A stretch of DNA of 64,000 nucleotides from Adiantum capillus-veneris (taxonomy: Eukaryota; Streptophyta; Polypodiopsida; Polypodiales; Pteridaceae). The notes beneath the pieces were generated by a model. The model saw only the letters and a program-made list of their open reading frames with translations, did no database searches and was not told the origin of the DNA. Both the position numbers and the translations under genes were made by a program. Below, piece after piece: positions 1 through 9,911 of this stretch. How positions within the stretch are numbered: the stretch's first letter is position 1; each line of letters opens with the position of its first letter. Where the stretch lies: positions 26,369,946-26,433,945 of the forward strand of contig CM043969.1 in assembly GCA_014529385.2 (NCBI GenBank). Direction: 5' to 3'.

Positions 1-437
1 CTTCTTGTGATTTTGTCTACGACTTGCCATACACACTCTTGAATTATCCTAAAGCTTACCGAATCAACTATGAATGGTTTGGACAAGCACACAAGCCGTT
101 TCCGAAGTCTGTTTATATTTTTCAGCAAAAAAAAGGGAACGAACTTAAGAAACGGCTTGTGTGTTTACCATTTCTTCTTGCGATTTTGCATACGGCTTGC
201 CATACGGGCTCTTGACATTGCCTAAAGGTTACCTAATCAACTATAGATGGTTTAGGGAAGCGCACAATCCATTTACGAAGTTCATTTGCGTTTTTCCGTA
301 GAAAACTCGAACACACTTCAGAAACGGCTTGTATATTTATCGTTTCTTCTTGCGGTTTTACTTACGGATTTCCATACGCGCTCTTGACATTGCCTAAAGC
401 TTACCTAATCAACTATGGATGATTTGGGCAAGCTCTC
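1..437. repeat. 173-bp tandem repeat, about 2.5 copies
   Basis: The motif CTTCTTG followed by a near-identical block recurs at 1, 174 and 346, giving a period of 172-173 bp; similarity stops near 437. Each full unit contains an inverted pair (ACACAAGCCGTTT and AAACGGCTTGTGT), so each can fold as a hairpin. The short ORF at 24-215 lies across the repeat and is not a credible gene. The array may continue left of the window. Confidence 0.8.
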
Positions 438-1180
438 ACGTATTTCAACACTACATACTAAACACCTGGAGTGAAGTGCTGAATGAATTAAAAGACAAAG
501 TCATCAGCATGCTGCATGACGAGTTTCCCATGTCAAATCAGGATGAGTTCTTCAATGAAGACTTTCTGAAAGGTACGGATGCATGAGTACTGCAAGCAGA
601 AGTGCTCTGAAGTGTAGAAAGAAATAAAGCATGGGTGGAGCAGACCAGATTGGCTGGCCAAAGAAGATCGTAAGAATGTAAAGCAAGCAGCACGTGAGAA
701 TCCCAACAAGTGGAAGCAACAAAAGGAGGTAGCCAGAGTGCGAGTAGAAGCAAGGAGCTCGCACCACTTGGGGAGCGACAAATGGACGTCATTTGAGGCC
801 GATGTTGTAAGTGTTATTGCATCGCCCTTTAGGTTTGGTAATTATGGATATTTGTAATTTTAAATTCTAACATAACGTTTTCTTTGTATGTTTTGAATAG
901 TGGTCAATGATTGGACGTGAACCCACACCATACGAGCGTGAGTATGCGGACAAATTGGGCTTAAATGTCCTTATGGACATTCAGAGTTCTCACTCCAACT
1001 TGGTTAGTATTTGACCTTACACTCTTACATTTGTTATATTTTAATAATAAGCTAAAAATTAGATTGTTTTGTAATTATATATTTATACTTACATAAAGTC
1101 TTATTGTTTTGTATTTTTTGTAGCATCCGACAGATATGCCGCTGGGATGCGATGAGACGTCAGATTTGACGTCAAAGTAG
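438..1180 (+). pseudogene. Transposase-associated (En/Spm Ptta-like) gene remnant, three exons
   Basis: I read a coding-like exon from about 450 to 807, an intron 808-900 (GTAAGT...AATAG), a 102-bp exon 901-1002, an intron 1003-1123 (GTTAGT...TTGTAG) and a last exon 1124-1180 ending in TAG. Reading phase is kept across both introns. The first exon has stops near 588 and 630 and a frameshift, so it is decayed. The residue pattern (W-S-R-P-D-W-L then N-P-N-K-W-K then S-S-H-H-L-G-S) resembles the C-terminal part of the plant transposase_24/Ptta-En/Spm family that accompanies CACTA elements. That family call is from memory of its general pattern. An ordinary host gene fragment is the alternative. 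Confidence 0.45.
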
Positions 1181-1484
1181 TCGTAGCTAGATAACACTAG
1201 TTTTGTTTTTTCACGGCATGTATTAGGAGATGACGTGTGTACGTCAATTTTGTAACTATTGGCCAACAATGTATTTTTCCAATAATTAATGACAATTGCG
1301 TTGTAGCTACTACATGTTAATCAAAGCTTAACAATCAAGTGATTTTGTCTATGATGTGTATAATTTTGTCAATTTATTACTTTGTCAATTCACTTATGTC
1401 GATATACTTTTGTCAGTTTTTCATCTTAGTTTTGGAAACTTTATGTTCAAAATGGTTGATGGGGTGGAAGGGTAATGTATGCCC
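1181..1484. other. AT-rich spacer
   Basis: About 300 bp between the transposase-like exon and the hairpin cluster. I see no credible gene; short ORFs here have no recognisable domain. Confidence 0.6.
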
Positions 1485-1770
1485 TGTCACCAAAAAAAAT
1501 TATTCTCGGGTGTCCCTATATACGTCGCTATTTTTGGACTTGCAGCGTCGCTATATCATCTCTATTTGCGTCACTATATTCGTCTCTATATAGCGACGCA
1601 AATAGAGATGCATATAGAGACGCAAATAGCGACGTTCTCTTTGTGACGCTCATAGCGATGCTTATAATGACGCCGTGGATAAAAATATCCCCGTGTATTT
1701 CCGTCGCTAAGGCCGTCACAAGTGTGAGGAACCTCTTAAAGTGTTTGTAGCTTTTGGCGTCGCTGACCTA
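1485..1770. repeat. GCGACG/CGTCGC hairpin cluster, possible CACTA subterminal region
   Basis: The hexamer GCGACG or its complement recurs many times, embedded in TAGAGACGCAAATAG-like blocks. Sequence at about 1546-1580 is the inverted copy of 1598-1637, forming a long stem. Dense short repeats of this kind are typical of the subterminal regions of plant CACTA elements, and the segment lies just after a gene remnant of that superfamily. A CACC(A)n stretch at about 1488 could be a degraded CACTA terminus, but I see no matching partner. Confidence 0.5.
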
Positions 1771-2262
1771 CGGCCTAATTTCATCATAACTAGGAATTTA
1801 CATGTTCAAATCAAAAACTAAGCATAGACAGGGTATTGGGGCATCATTGCTAAGCATTTAGATGCATTTAAGGTCAATAACGACTAGGTCAAAAATCCAC
1901 TGTTGTTAATCATGATTTTAGAACTTGACCTAAAGTGGGGTTTAATACCATAGGCATGTGTGCTTAGGTCTTATAAAATTGACCTAGAAGTTTCTTTATG
2001 TTTGGATGTCATTTGATGCTGTAATGGATGTGATTTTCTTGCTGATGAGCGATTGGCTTTTGGTGATTTCAGTCACTTGAGTGTAACTTGAGTTAGATGC
2101 GAGTTGTTAGTTGTTTTCCGAGAGATTGACAACCTCTTGTAGCCTCTATGCACTAGTCAAGCCAGCTTCATCCCATGGTTTGACAAATTTATCGTGGTTC
2201 TCGCTAATACTGCAATAAGATAGGATGGTGAGGTTAGACATGCGTCCCACAGCCTAGCTCTC
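1725..2262 (+). repeat. Left arm of a ~530-bp inverted repeat
   Basis: This segment reappears in reverse complement at about 4163-4705. Landmarks: TTTGTAGCTTTTGGCGTCGC at 1744 matches the complement of the block at about 4668-4687, and the block near 2160-2255 matches the complement of 4164-4260. The arms have many substitutions and small indels, so they are old. They enclose about 1.9 kb of retrotransposon debris. The pair could be a foldback-type transposon or two copies of one repeat inserted in opposite directions. Confidence 0.85.
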
Positions 2263-2329
2263 TTATTGGCCAAGACATCCACATGTTGATGCTCAAGGGT
2301 AATGATATTGATAGCCTTGCTTTCTCCAT

Positions 2330-2745
2330 TTGTAGGCAACAGTTGTGGTCGTTGTTGCAGTGGTGGTTCTTCTAGTGCCCACTCTTAATGATTTTCTTCT
2401 ACTCTCCCTTGACCACACCCATATAAGAGATACATCCCTTCTCTCTCTCTTGATGGTTTAGGACAATTAGGGGTGCAATGAACCTATTCACCACAATTGT
2501 AGAATCTACTTTATAGCCTTCGTTCCCTACCTCTCACAGCTAGCCTCTCTTATCTTTGATTCCTATCCATTATGTCAATCCTCAACTCTTCCAGTTGACT
2601 AGCAAGGTCATGCAAAGTCCTAGCTGTAAATAGAATCCGAACCTTGAACCACTTGCTACACTCTATCATCCGCTACCACGGGAACTATTGTTTGCACCAC
2701 CACTGGCCCAGCATGTGTCACACCTTGCTCCCACCTTCGCTTGAT
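2330..2745 (-). pseudogene. LTR-retrotransposon gag remnant with degraded zinc knuckle
   Basis: On the minus strand a single frame with several stops contains an amphipathic segment (SQLEELRIDIMDR) followed about 30 codons later by a knuckle-like string YNCGE-x-VHCTPNC. The first cysteine of the C-x2-C-x4-H-x4-C pattern is replaced by phenylalanine. Zinc knuckles of this type are the nucleic-acid-binding part of retrotransposon Gag. No start or end can be fixed and the frame is broken, so this is a fossil inside the inverted-repeat structure. Confidence 0.5.
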
Positions 2746-2929
2746 TTTTTTTCTCTTGGCCTAGAGACAAATGTGTAGGTCTAAGTCATGTCTAAACATG
2801 GGAGGAAATCAATTTTAGATGTGAGAAATATTTGAGCACTCTAGTAGTGTGTGGTACTTAGACTCTCAAACTTGTAATGAGTTGCCAATGTGCATAGTTG
2901 ATGTGACTCTTCTCCATTGTCCTAGACTT

Positions 2930-3420
2930 TGAGATGTTCCCATCCCACACTTTAGGTTTGAATAGAAGATGAATGGATGCCACCAATGTGTCTAAAATTA
3001 AAAGGTACTTCTTAAGAGCCCAAAATTTTACACTTTACACATGTCCTCCTAGCTTACAAATGACACATAGCACATTCATGCTATGTAATTTGCTGCAATC
3101 TCAAGGCCAAGCTACTTAAAGTAGAAAAAGTTCCAAATGTCTCATTGTTGTACAGAATGCATGGATTATCCTTATGGTTGGCTTTCACAAGCATAACGTT
3201 TATTTTTTATTCATTCATAATCAGCCCACTATGCAATCAAAAGTTCTCAAGGACAACCATAAGCTTTTGTACATCCTCCAAGTATGTGATAGAAGTACTT
3301 CATCATCCACATACAACAAAAGCATGATTATCATATTGCAAATAGTAACCTCTTCAATGCCTTTTTATTACATAAATTCTTAGGGGGTTCACTATTCATG
3401 ATCAAAACCCCCCCATATAA
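2930..3420 (-). pseudogene. LINE-type (non-LTR) reverse transcriptase fragment
   Basis: Read leftward from about 3320, one frame gives LLLYVDDEVLLSHT, the RT active-site motif with its two catalytic aspartates (YVDD codons near 3299-3313). It is followed by a thumb-like segment (ENF, HSG, NPCILYNNETF) and, after a frameshift, a string resembling the FKYLGLEI motif common downstream of YxDD in plant LINE reverse transcriptases. Stops are frequent. The adjacent 3420-3700 is probably part of the same relic but I cannot identify it. A copia RT is less likely because of the downstream motif. Confidence 0.55.
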
Positions 3421-3707
3421 TGTGTGTTCAAGGGGTAATCTAAAAACTTCCTTTTTAACATAGCCCCTTAATCTATATGTTTTTTTCTAATATGAAATAG
3501 GAAAACCCCTTTTGTTGCTATATCCTTGTTGAATTGCCTAAAATATCTACATTTAAAAAAACCTCCTCTCAAACTCACATCATACATTAACACTATTGTA
3601 GAGTGTATCTTTGAGCATAAAGTCAAGTACTGTTTATTCCAATGGATCATGCATGGACCAAAGAGAGTTGATGACAATGGACATCCTTAACTTCAATGCT
3701 ATCTACT

Positions 3708-3712
<5 letters not shown>

Positions 3713-3754
<42 letters not shown>
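3713..3754. repeat. (GA)n microsatellite
   Basis: About 20 uninterrupted GA dinucleotides inside the inverted-repeat structure. Confidence 0.95.
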
Positions 3755-3756
<2 letters not shown>

Positions 3757-4162
3757 CAGATGGTGGAGCAAGCCTTAACGCCTACGATCTACTCAAGCTA
3801 GCTAGGATTCACTAAGTGCTCCTTATTCACTTGTGTAGAGATAAGAATTATAGAATGGTTGGTAAGGTTGTTAATAATAAGTGGTGGTCACACACGAACA
3901 ATAGGAAAATTGGCTCTTCACTGTAATAGTAACTTGCATTCAACCATACAAAGAAATCTTTGTATGATCCAAGGACAAATTTGATGTGGCTGAAAACCAA
4001 CTATAACTCATAAAACTCAAGCTTTGATGATAATGTCAATAATTTCTTGGCACTTCTTGAGTGAAGATAATCTCTTGTTGTTGAAAGATGTAAAAAATGA
4101 GAGCATTAATTCTTGTTGGGCTAGATGGGGTCGTTATTTAAATAAAATGGTAGTTATGTGTA
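3755..4162. other. Unassigned inner spacer of the inverted-repeat structure
   Basis: Lies between the GA tract and the right arm. An 86-residue ORF starts at 4024 but runs into the arm sequence and has no recognisable domain. I see no gene here. Confidence 0.5.
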
Positions 4163-4705
4163 CATTTGGACTGTGGGACGCATGTCTAACCTCACCATCC
4201 TATCTTATTGCAGTATTAACGAGAACCATGATTAAATTGTCAATCAATGGGATGAAGCTGACTCGACTAGTGCATAGAGGCTAGAAGAGGGTGTCAATTT
4301 CTCAAAAAACAACTAACAACTCGCATATTACTCAAGCTACACTCAAGTGGCTGAAATCACCAAAAGCCAATCGCTCATCGGCAACAAACAAATCACATCC
4401 GTTACAGCATCAAATGACATCCAAACGTGACAAAACTTCTAGGACATGTTTATAAGACCTAAGTACACATGCTTATGGTCTCAAACCCCACTTTAGGTCA
4501 AGTTCCAAAATCACGATTATTAACAGCAGTGGATTTTTGATCTAGTCGTTTTCGACCCAGAATGCATCTAAATGCTTAGCAATGATGCCCCAATATCCCG
4601 CCTATGCTTACTTTTTTATTTGAAAGTGTAAATTTCTAGTTATGATGAAATTAGAAACGCAGGTCGGCGACGTCAAAAGCTACAAAATCGTGAAGTTCTT
4701 ATGTC
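4163..4705 (-). repeat. Right arm of the ~530-bp inverted repeat
   Basis: Reverse complement of 1725-2262. Both arms can be read through the same short peptide-like stretch (LWDACLTSPSYLIAVL), which shows only that they share ancestry. This arm carries AAAATCACGATTATTAA near 4510, almost the palindrome that is repeated four times at 22.3-23.2 kb; the left arm has a degraded version near 1905. Confidence 0.85.
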
Positions 4706-5094
4706 AACACATAGAGCTCTTACCTGCGGTTGCAATGCAACAAACGTGATTGCAATGTGACAACCGTGGAGGGAGTAGGAAGCACGAGAAGGAGAGGAGT
4801 GAGCATCGTTAGCTCACGCTGTGTATTTCATTATCCAAAACTTAACAATGACTTACAAAACTTGGCTTTAATACCTTAGCCAAGGTTTTTGGTGATCAAA
4901 ACTAATAATCTGGGAGTTCTATCAAAGATGGGTAATGAGAGGTTGATACAATTTGGAAGCTTGTAGCACTGGCTCATTAATTACAGAGTTTATCCGAGAA
5001 AATAGGAGTTATAATATTCTCGCTTTATCAATATAATAAGTGTTTTACAATGAGAACTCCGAAAAATGGTATCCGTATTAGCTTGCTACTAACA
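4706..5094 (-). mobile_element. Putative 3' LTR of gypsy-1
   Basis: On the minus strand a purine-rich tract (5095-5106) is followed immediately by TGTTAGTAGC, the expected arrangement of polypurine tract and LTR start. The LTR body is AT-rich. Its 3' end is not certain; I place it where the inverted-repeat arm begins. I could not find the partner 5' LTR beyond 21.9 kb, so the call rests on the PPT/TGTT junction and position after the last ORF. Confidence 0.55.
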
Positions 5095-5106
5095 TTTCCC
5101 TCCTCC
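5095..5106 (-). other. Polypurine tract of gypsy-1
   Basis: Minus-strand GGAGGAGGGAAA directly next to the TGTT of the LTR; PPTs prime plus-strand DNA synthesis during reverse transcription. It lies about 28 bp after the stop of the extra ORF. Confidence 0.6.
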
Positions 5107-5133
5107 TTGCCTGTGTTGTCCCTTGACATAGCT

Positions 5134-6119
5134 TTATGGGCTGAAGTAGTCTTCGGACTGGAGACTGGCAAGGTGGTCTTTAAGAGCACTTAGTGCCTTT
5201 TGGTATCTTATCTTCCTTTCTGTATATGGCACTTGCAAAAACTGCATAATTACTCTGTTTTTCAGCTCCACCACTGAGTAGCCTACAAACCTTGATGTGA
5301 GGTTGCTGATCACTGGCGCAAATATTTTTGTTCGCCAAGTGAAGAATCCCATGTAAAACGCTTCCTTGAATGCCAGAAAATTGTGTGAAGGTAGAAATAT
5401 GCATCTGGCGTAGAAGCCATAGAGGGCTTCTTCGGAAGGTTGGCCACTGAGATCATAGCACAAACCTTTATTACCCTCGAGGAATGACATCCAAGGGGTG
5501 CATGCTTGCTCTGGTTCATTGAACACTTTGATGCATGTGAGTAGCATTCGGAAGATCTTATATAGCATAGCACATGACAAATCTGGTAGACTTTTAAAGA
5601 ATGACATGGCGTCCTTTAGGGTTTTCACCATGTATTATTCAGTCGCTCGTCCCTTTTCTGGAGCAGGCAATCTGAGGTAGTTTAGCCAAGTTGGCCGCTT
5701 CTTGAGTAGTGCCTCATGTGCTACCTAGGTCCTTACTCTTGGTACAAGACAGAAAATCGAATATTTTTGCAGGACCGTAGGTGCTCTCGTGAACAGAATC
5801 AAGTACCTTGGGTTCTTGTTCAACCAACTCAACCTCCACTTCAGGTGGTCTTTATCTGCACCCTTGACTTGCATGTCTGTGTAAAGCCTTTCTTTAACCT
5901 GTAGCAACTCAACTTTTATTAGAGGGTAGGGTAGGACTACTTTGGTGCCATTGCGCATTTATTTGATTGGGAGTGACTTGTGTGACATTGACAGAATGAA
6001 GTACTCTCAGCTCCCAATCCATTGTTGTTTTCCACTGCTCATCTACCTCTTGTGTAACTTTTTCTTTTAGTGCATCTTCTTCAGCCTTTGAGAGCTGGAC
6101 CATGGGCACTATGTCTTCT
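5134..6119 (-). pseudogene. Extra ORF downstream of gypsy-1 integrase (3' part)
   Basis: Read leftward from 6119 there is a coding-like track of about 330 codons: an acidic, glutamate/lysine-rich start (KAEEDALKEKV), a middle segment in another frame (5958-5725) and a 165-residue terminal ORF (5631-5134) ending 28 bp before the polypurine tract. The breaks are frameshifts and stops near 5940, 5725 and 5640. I do not recognise the protein. It has no zinc knuckle, RT or integrase motif and no clear membrane segment. It occupies the position where some plant LTR elements carry an env-like or additional ORF. The beginning of this ORF lies at 14482-14597, beyond the hAT element. Confidence 0.6.
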
Positions 6120-6127
6120 TCTGTAAT
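6120..6127. repeat. Left 8-bp target-site duplication of the hAT element
   Basis: TCTGTAAT here and TCATTAAT at 14474-14481 match at six of eight positions. Eight base pairs is the standard hAT duplication length. Confidence 0.65.
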
Positions 6128-6400
6128 CAAGGATTTAATATTTACGTAATTACGTCAAATTTTGTGTGATCACAAGGTCTTATTGACACATTTACATGAT
6201 CACAGTAAATATGATCACACAGAAACCGGTTTAGGGTGACTTGCAAACCCACAAAACTCCCGCCGGGCTTTCCTGTTTCCCCGGCGGGCCCGTCGGATTT
6301 TATTATTTTCCCTGCGGGCCCGCTGGGAAAACAGAAAATTCCGGCGGGCTGTTTGCATTATATATACGCGGGCCCGATCGGGCCCGCTGGGTGTATTACC
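6128..6400. promoter_or_regulatory. Left subterminal repeat region of the hAT element
   Basis: Two motif families recur. TGATCAC occurs three times between 6165 and 6222. GC-rich blocks of the type CCGGCGGGCCCG or GCGGGCCCGCTGGG occur about five times between 6255 and 6395, some palindromic. The right end has the same families (TGATCAC near 14395; GTCGGGCTTT, GACGGGTCCCGC and relatives at 14245-14345). hAT transposases bind short subterminal repeats, so these are candidate binding sites. Confidence 0.6.
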
Positions 6401-6411
6401 GCTTTCGCCTT

Positions 6412-6519
<108 letters not shown>

Positions 6520-6779
6520 ACGCTTGTGCCACCTTTGCAGGTACGTCGAGAGGAGAGAGGAGAGAGGAGAGAGGGAGAGAGGGGGTCGTGTGGGAGCGTG
6601 CTCTACGTCGCAGTGCGCGACAGTAGCAGAGTACTTGGCCACACGATCCGGGTTTGTGTTGTGTGTGTGTGTATACGTTGTGTGGTAGTGTGCCTTTTGT
6701 CATAGTGCACGGCAGTAATAAGGTACCTTACCACACAATGGGAGTGTGTGTGTGTGTGAGTTGTTCTCCGGAATAGTGC

Positions 6780-7185
6780 TTATCACGGGGGCATCACCTC
6801 GGTGACACGGGGAAGATGGTGTCCTTGTGGTAAGTATTGGCTTACTGTCTGGGTACTACATCGGTAACGTGGCAAATCTAGTATCCTTATGGTAAGTCAA
6901 CTTCCCTTGCCCTTTCCCAAAACACATATGGGCATCGGTCGGTAACGCAGCTAATAGATGTTCGTATGTAGGCCATTGTTTTTCCTTAGATTCAGGCGGC
7001 ACTCAGTCGGTAATGCGGCTAATAGAGTGTCGTTTGTTAGAAGTATATGTTTTTGCATAAATGTGGCGTTCAGGTCGTTAACCCGGTCGTACGAACGTCA
7101 TATAATTTGTATGTGCATGTGCAGTTAATATTTTAAGTATTAAGTAAATGAAATACTTGGTCGGTAACGCGGCTGTGAAGAGTAT
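6780..7185 (+). repeat. Degenerate repeats of TCGGTAACGCGGCT
   Basis: Variants of the motif occur near 6803, 6861, 6940, 7007, 7070 and 7160, spaced roughly 60-90 bp. The first two are each followed by a GGTGTCCTTGTGGTAAG-like string. This untranslated region precedes the kinase-like gene. I know of no named element with this motif. Confidence 0.6.
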
Positions 7186-7270
7186 TTCATATACAAAATG
7201 TATGAATTGTTTGATTTTGTTGTTTTTAACTGTCCATTTGAAATTATATACTAGCTAATCATATTCAAAA

Positions 7271-7480
7271 GAATACTTTATTCATCAATCATCGCTATTT
7301 TAAATGTTCTATTTATATAGAATACTTTATTCATCATTCATCATTCATCATCATCACTATTTTAAATGTTCCATTTATATAGAATACTTTATTCATCAAT
7401 CATAGCTATTTTAAATGTGTCATTTATATAGAATACTTTATTTATCAATCATCGCTATTTTAAATGTTCCATTTATATAA
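7271..7480 (+). repeat. ~49-bp AT-rich tandem repeat, four copies
   Basis: AGAATACTTTATTCATCA begins units at about 7271, 7319, 7381 and 7430; the second unit is longer because of extra CATTCAT repeats. Two more degraded relatives follow near 7550 and 7650. No gene is visible between 7185 and 8117. Confidence 0.8.
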
Positions 7481-8117
7481 ATTACATGTAAAAAATATTT
7501 GCACACAAATTGCATGTTTAATATTCGTTTTTAATCTTTTTAAAGGACTCTCAAGCATTATCGCTAGTTTTAATGCTTCATTTACATAAATTCTCTACAA
7601 AAATCAAATACATACAATTTGCATGTTAAATATTCTTTTATATCTTTTTAAAGAGCATCAATTATCATCGCTTTTTGATTGCTACATTTACATAAATGCT
7701 ATGTAAAAAAGTGTGTGAACACAATTTGCTAGTCCAATTTGTATACTTCCAATGTTTTAAATGTTTTTGAAGATTTTAAGTCGGTGTGTGCTTTGTTTGA
7801 ATTAGTATGTGCGCACGGAGAAAAATATAAGTTACAAAATTCAATATATGTTGAAATGTTAAAGACCGTTAACATGTATTGTTTGATCTGAATTAAGTTC
7901 TTATAAACCATTTGTTTGAACTGCCTTTTATACGTGTAACAGATTGTAATTTTAAGTGAAGATTATATTCAATTTTTATCAATATTTCCATAACATTTGT
8001 TAAAGTCTTCAAGTGGTGGTTAAGAGTTTACCTGAGATAGTGTGAGAGTGGTAGTGTCATTGGCAACTATGAATTTGTATTTGATATGTTGTTTTTGTAT
8101 TGTCCAGTGCAAATACG

Positions 8118-9633
8118 ATGCCAGATCAAAAGAAATGTATTATGCGTGCCATTCGTAAAGAATGTATTTTGGCAATCTCATCATGTGCAGCTGACCGCAT
8201 ACAGCAGATTAGTGAAAGCGATGTCTACATCAAAGACATCACTAGCGCTATATGGGAGAACACAGAGTGCAAGTTGCAACTTGAAGGCCAATACGAGTTG
8301 TTGAGTCCAGCTGGGATACGAGAATTTGACCCCCACCATAAAGTCAGGACAGTGCTGGGCAATATGAACGTATGTTCCAGAGACTTAAAGGAAGATATCC
8401 CACCTGCTTGCGACATGTCAAATTTAGAGCTCTGGGATAAATTGTGGGAAGAACAGAAGGTAAAGATGAAGCGTGTGAAAGCGCAGGAGCAAGCAGCTTT
8501 ACCCAAGAGATTGAAGATGGCAAAAGATGCACAAGCAGCTTTGTGAGGTCGATCCGATGCCAGCGGCACCGGCAAAATCATGCGCACTGCTTTGAATGCA
8601 AAGTGCGCTCATCTTGTCGGCATCCCTCACGAAGCCTTGGTAAAAGGCATGAGGATTGGAGCTGCCTCCTTCGGTGTGTGCACATTGTACACTATCAAAG
8701 GCATCTCATTTTTTCCGGACAACATTACATATGTGGGAAAATTTTACAAGGGAGGGAGTGAGGCAAAATTTTACAGCTTTCAGACAGAGCAAGGAATGCA
8801 AACGCTTCACCCCTCCATTGTAAGGTGCATTGGGTTTAATACAAATTCTCCTTGGATCACGATATTCCCATACTACAATGGGGGTACCGTGAGCTACATG
8901 ATGTGCCGCTTACCGTTCGCTCACGGATTGTTCAGATGACACATGCACAGGCTACAACACGGCTGGAGGTCATTGCCTGTAGCAAACAACCATGTAAGAG
9001 AGATAGATACAGTGCGGATCAAAGCAGTGGTCGAGCAGATGCCGGAAATTTGTCATGCCTTAATGGACGGCGTTGCAGCTGCCCACCAAGACGATATAGT
9101 GCACAGTGACCTGCACCCGTTCAACGTAATGTTGGACTTTACTCGCACCAATAAACCCCGCATCGGTATCATTGATTGGGGTATGATTCTAAGAACACCT
9201 GCTAAGCGCATAGCAAATAATTATTTGTCTCCAACCGTACAGTCGGACGAAGCAGTTTTGAATGCACAGAGAGCAGGGAACACCGAGATGGCTAAGCGAC
9301 CGTGGATTGCTCCCGAACTATACGATCCATGGTGCGCAGATGCATACTCAAAAGCCAGCGACATTTATGCATTGGGCTACCTATGCGACATGCTGAAAGA
9401 TTTTTGGAGTGCAGCCAAAAAATTTTATTTTCCAGACGATGCTTTCACCACCCGGACGAAGATATTATAAGGCTATTCGAATTAAAGTAGATTGTTGGAT
9501 GAAGTTAAAATAGCGGGACCAAAGAAGGAATGCTTCTGACGTGTTGATGTTTTTCAAAGAACATTTAAAGACAGACCCTAATCCTGTGCAACGTCGACTT
9601 GTTGAACTTGCACTATCATTTTCTCCGATTTAA
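8118..9633 (+). pseudogene. Protein-kinase-like cargo gene of the hAT element
   Basis: A single frame runs from ATG 8118 to a stop at 9470 with two in-frame TGA codons (8544, 8937). The N-terminal ~140 residues are a lysine-rich region of unknown type. The kinase fold follows: a glycine-loop-like IGAASFGVC, a beta-3 lysine in YVGKFYKG, LHPSIVRCIGF, the catalytic loop HSDLHPFNVML (codons 9102-9134; Asp and Asn present), DWG in place of DFG (9174), APE (9309-9317) and SDIYALGYL. After 9470 the frame shifts; a further tail ends at 9633. The usual HRDLK lysine is His, and I cannot say which substrate it would phosphorylate. TTGTCCAG just before the ATG looks like a splice acceptor. Family assignment as a protein kinase is secure from motif order; it is broken here. 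Confidence 0.85.
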
Positions 9634-9911
9634 ACATTTTTATGATATACATGTCTTGTCAAGTGTATTCAAATTTTTATTGAAGTGTATTATCTGGTTT
9701 GAAGTGGTTCACCTAATTGAGTCAATTATCTTTAATCGTTTCAAATTTTTCATTTAACTGTCAATATTTCAAATTTGCCTCGTGGTTCAATTAGTCACAT
9801 TTGAAGTGGTGGTTTTTAGTGGATTCCACGCAGTGTCTCAATGAGTGAGACTATATATTTGCCAATGATATTGAATATTTGCCACTCTGTTGACTGCAGA
9901 TCTAAGAAAAA
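9634..9911 (+). other. Spacer between the two cargo genes
   Basis: AT-rich, no ORF of note. It ends in CTCTGTTGACTGCAG about 12 bp before the next ATG, which resembles a splice acceptor. Confidence 0.5.

Noticed and set aside
1339-1593. 84-residue plus-strand ORF and the overlapping ORFs on both strands
   Set aside because: They lie across the AT-rich spacer and hairpin cluster and show no conserved motif.
3290-3320. Ty1/copia RT call for the YVDD motif
   Set aside because: The downstream FKYLGLEI-like string and ENF/HSG context fit non-LTR RT better than copia.
6256-6400. CpG-island promoter of a host gene
   Set aside because: The GC-rich blocks recur in the other end of the hAT element, so they are better explained as subterminal repeats.
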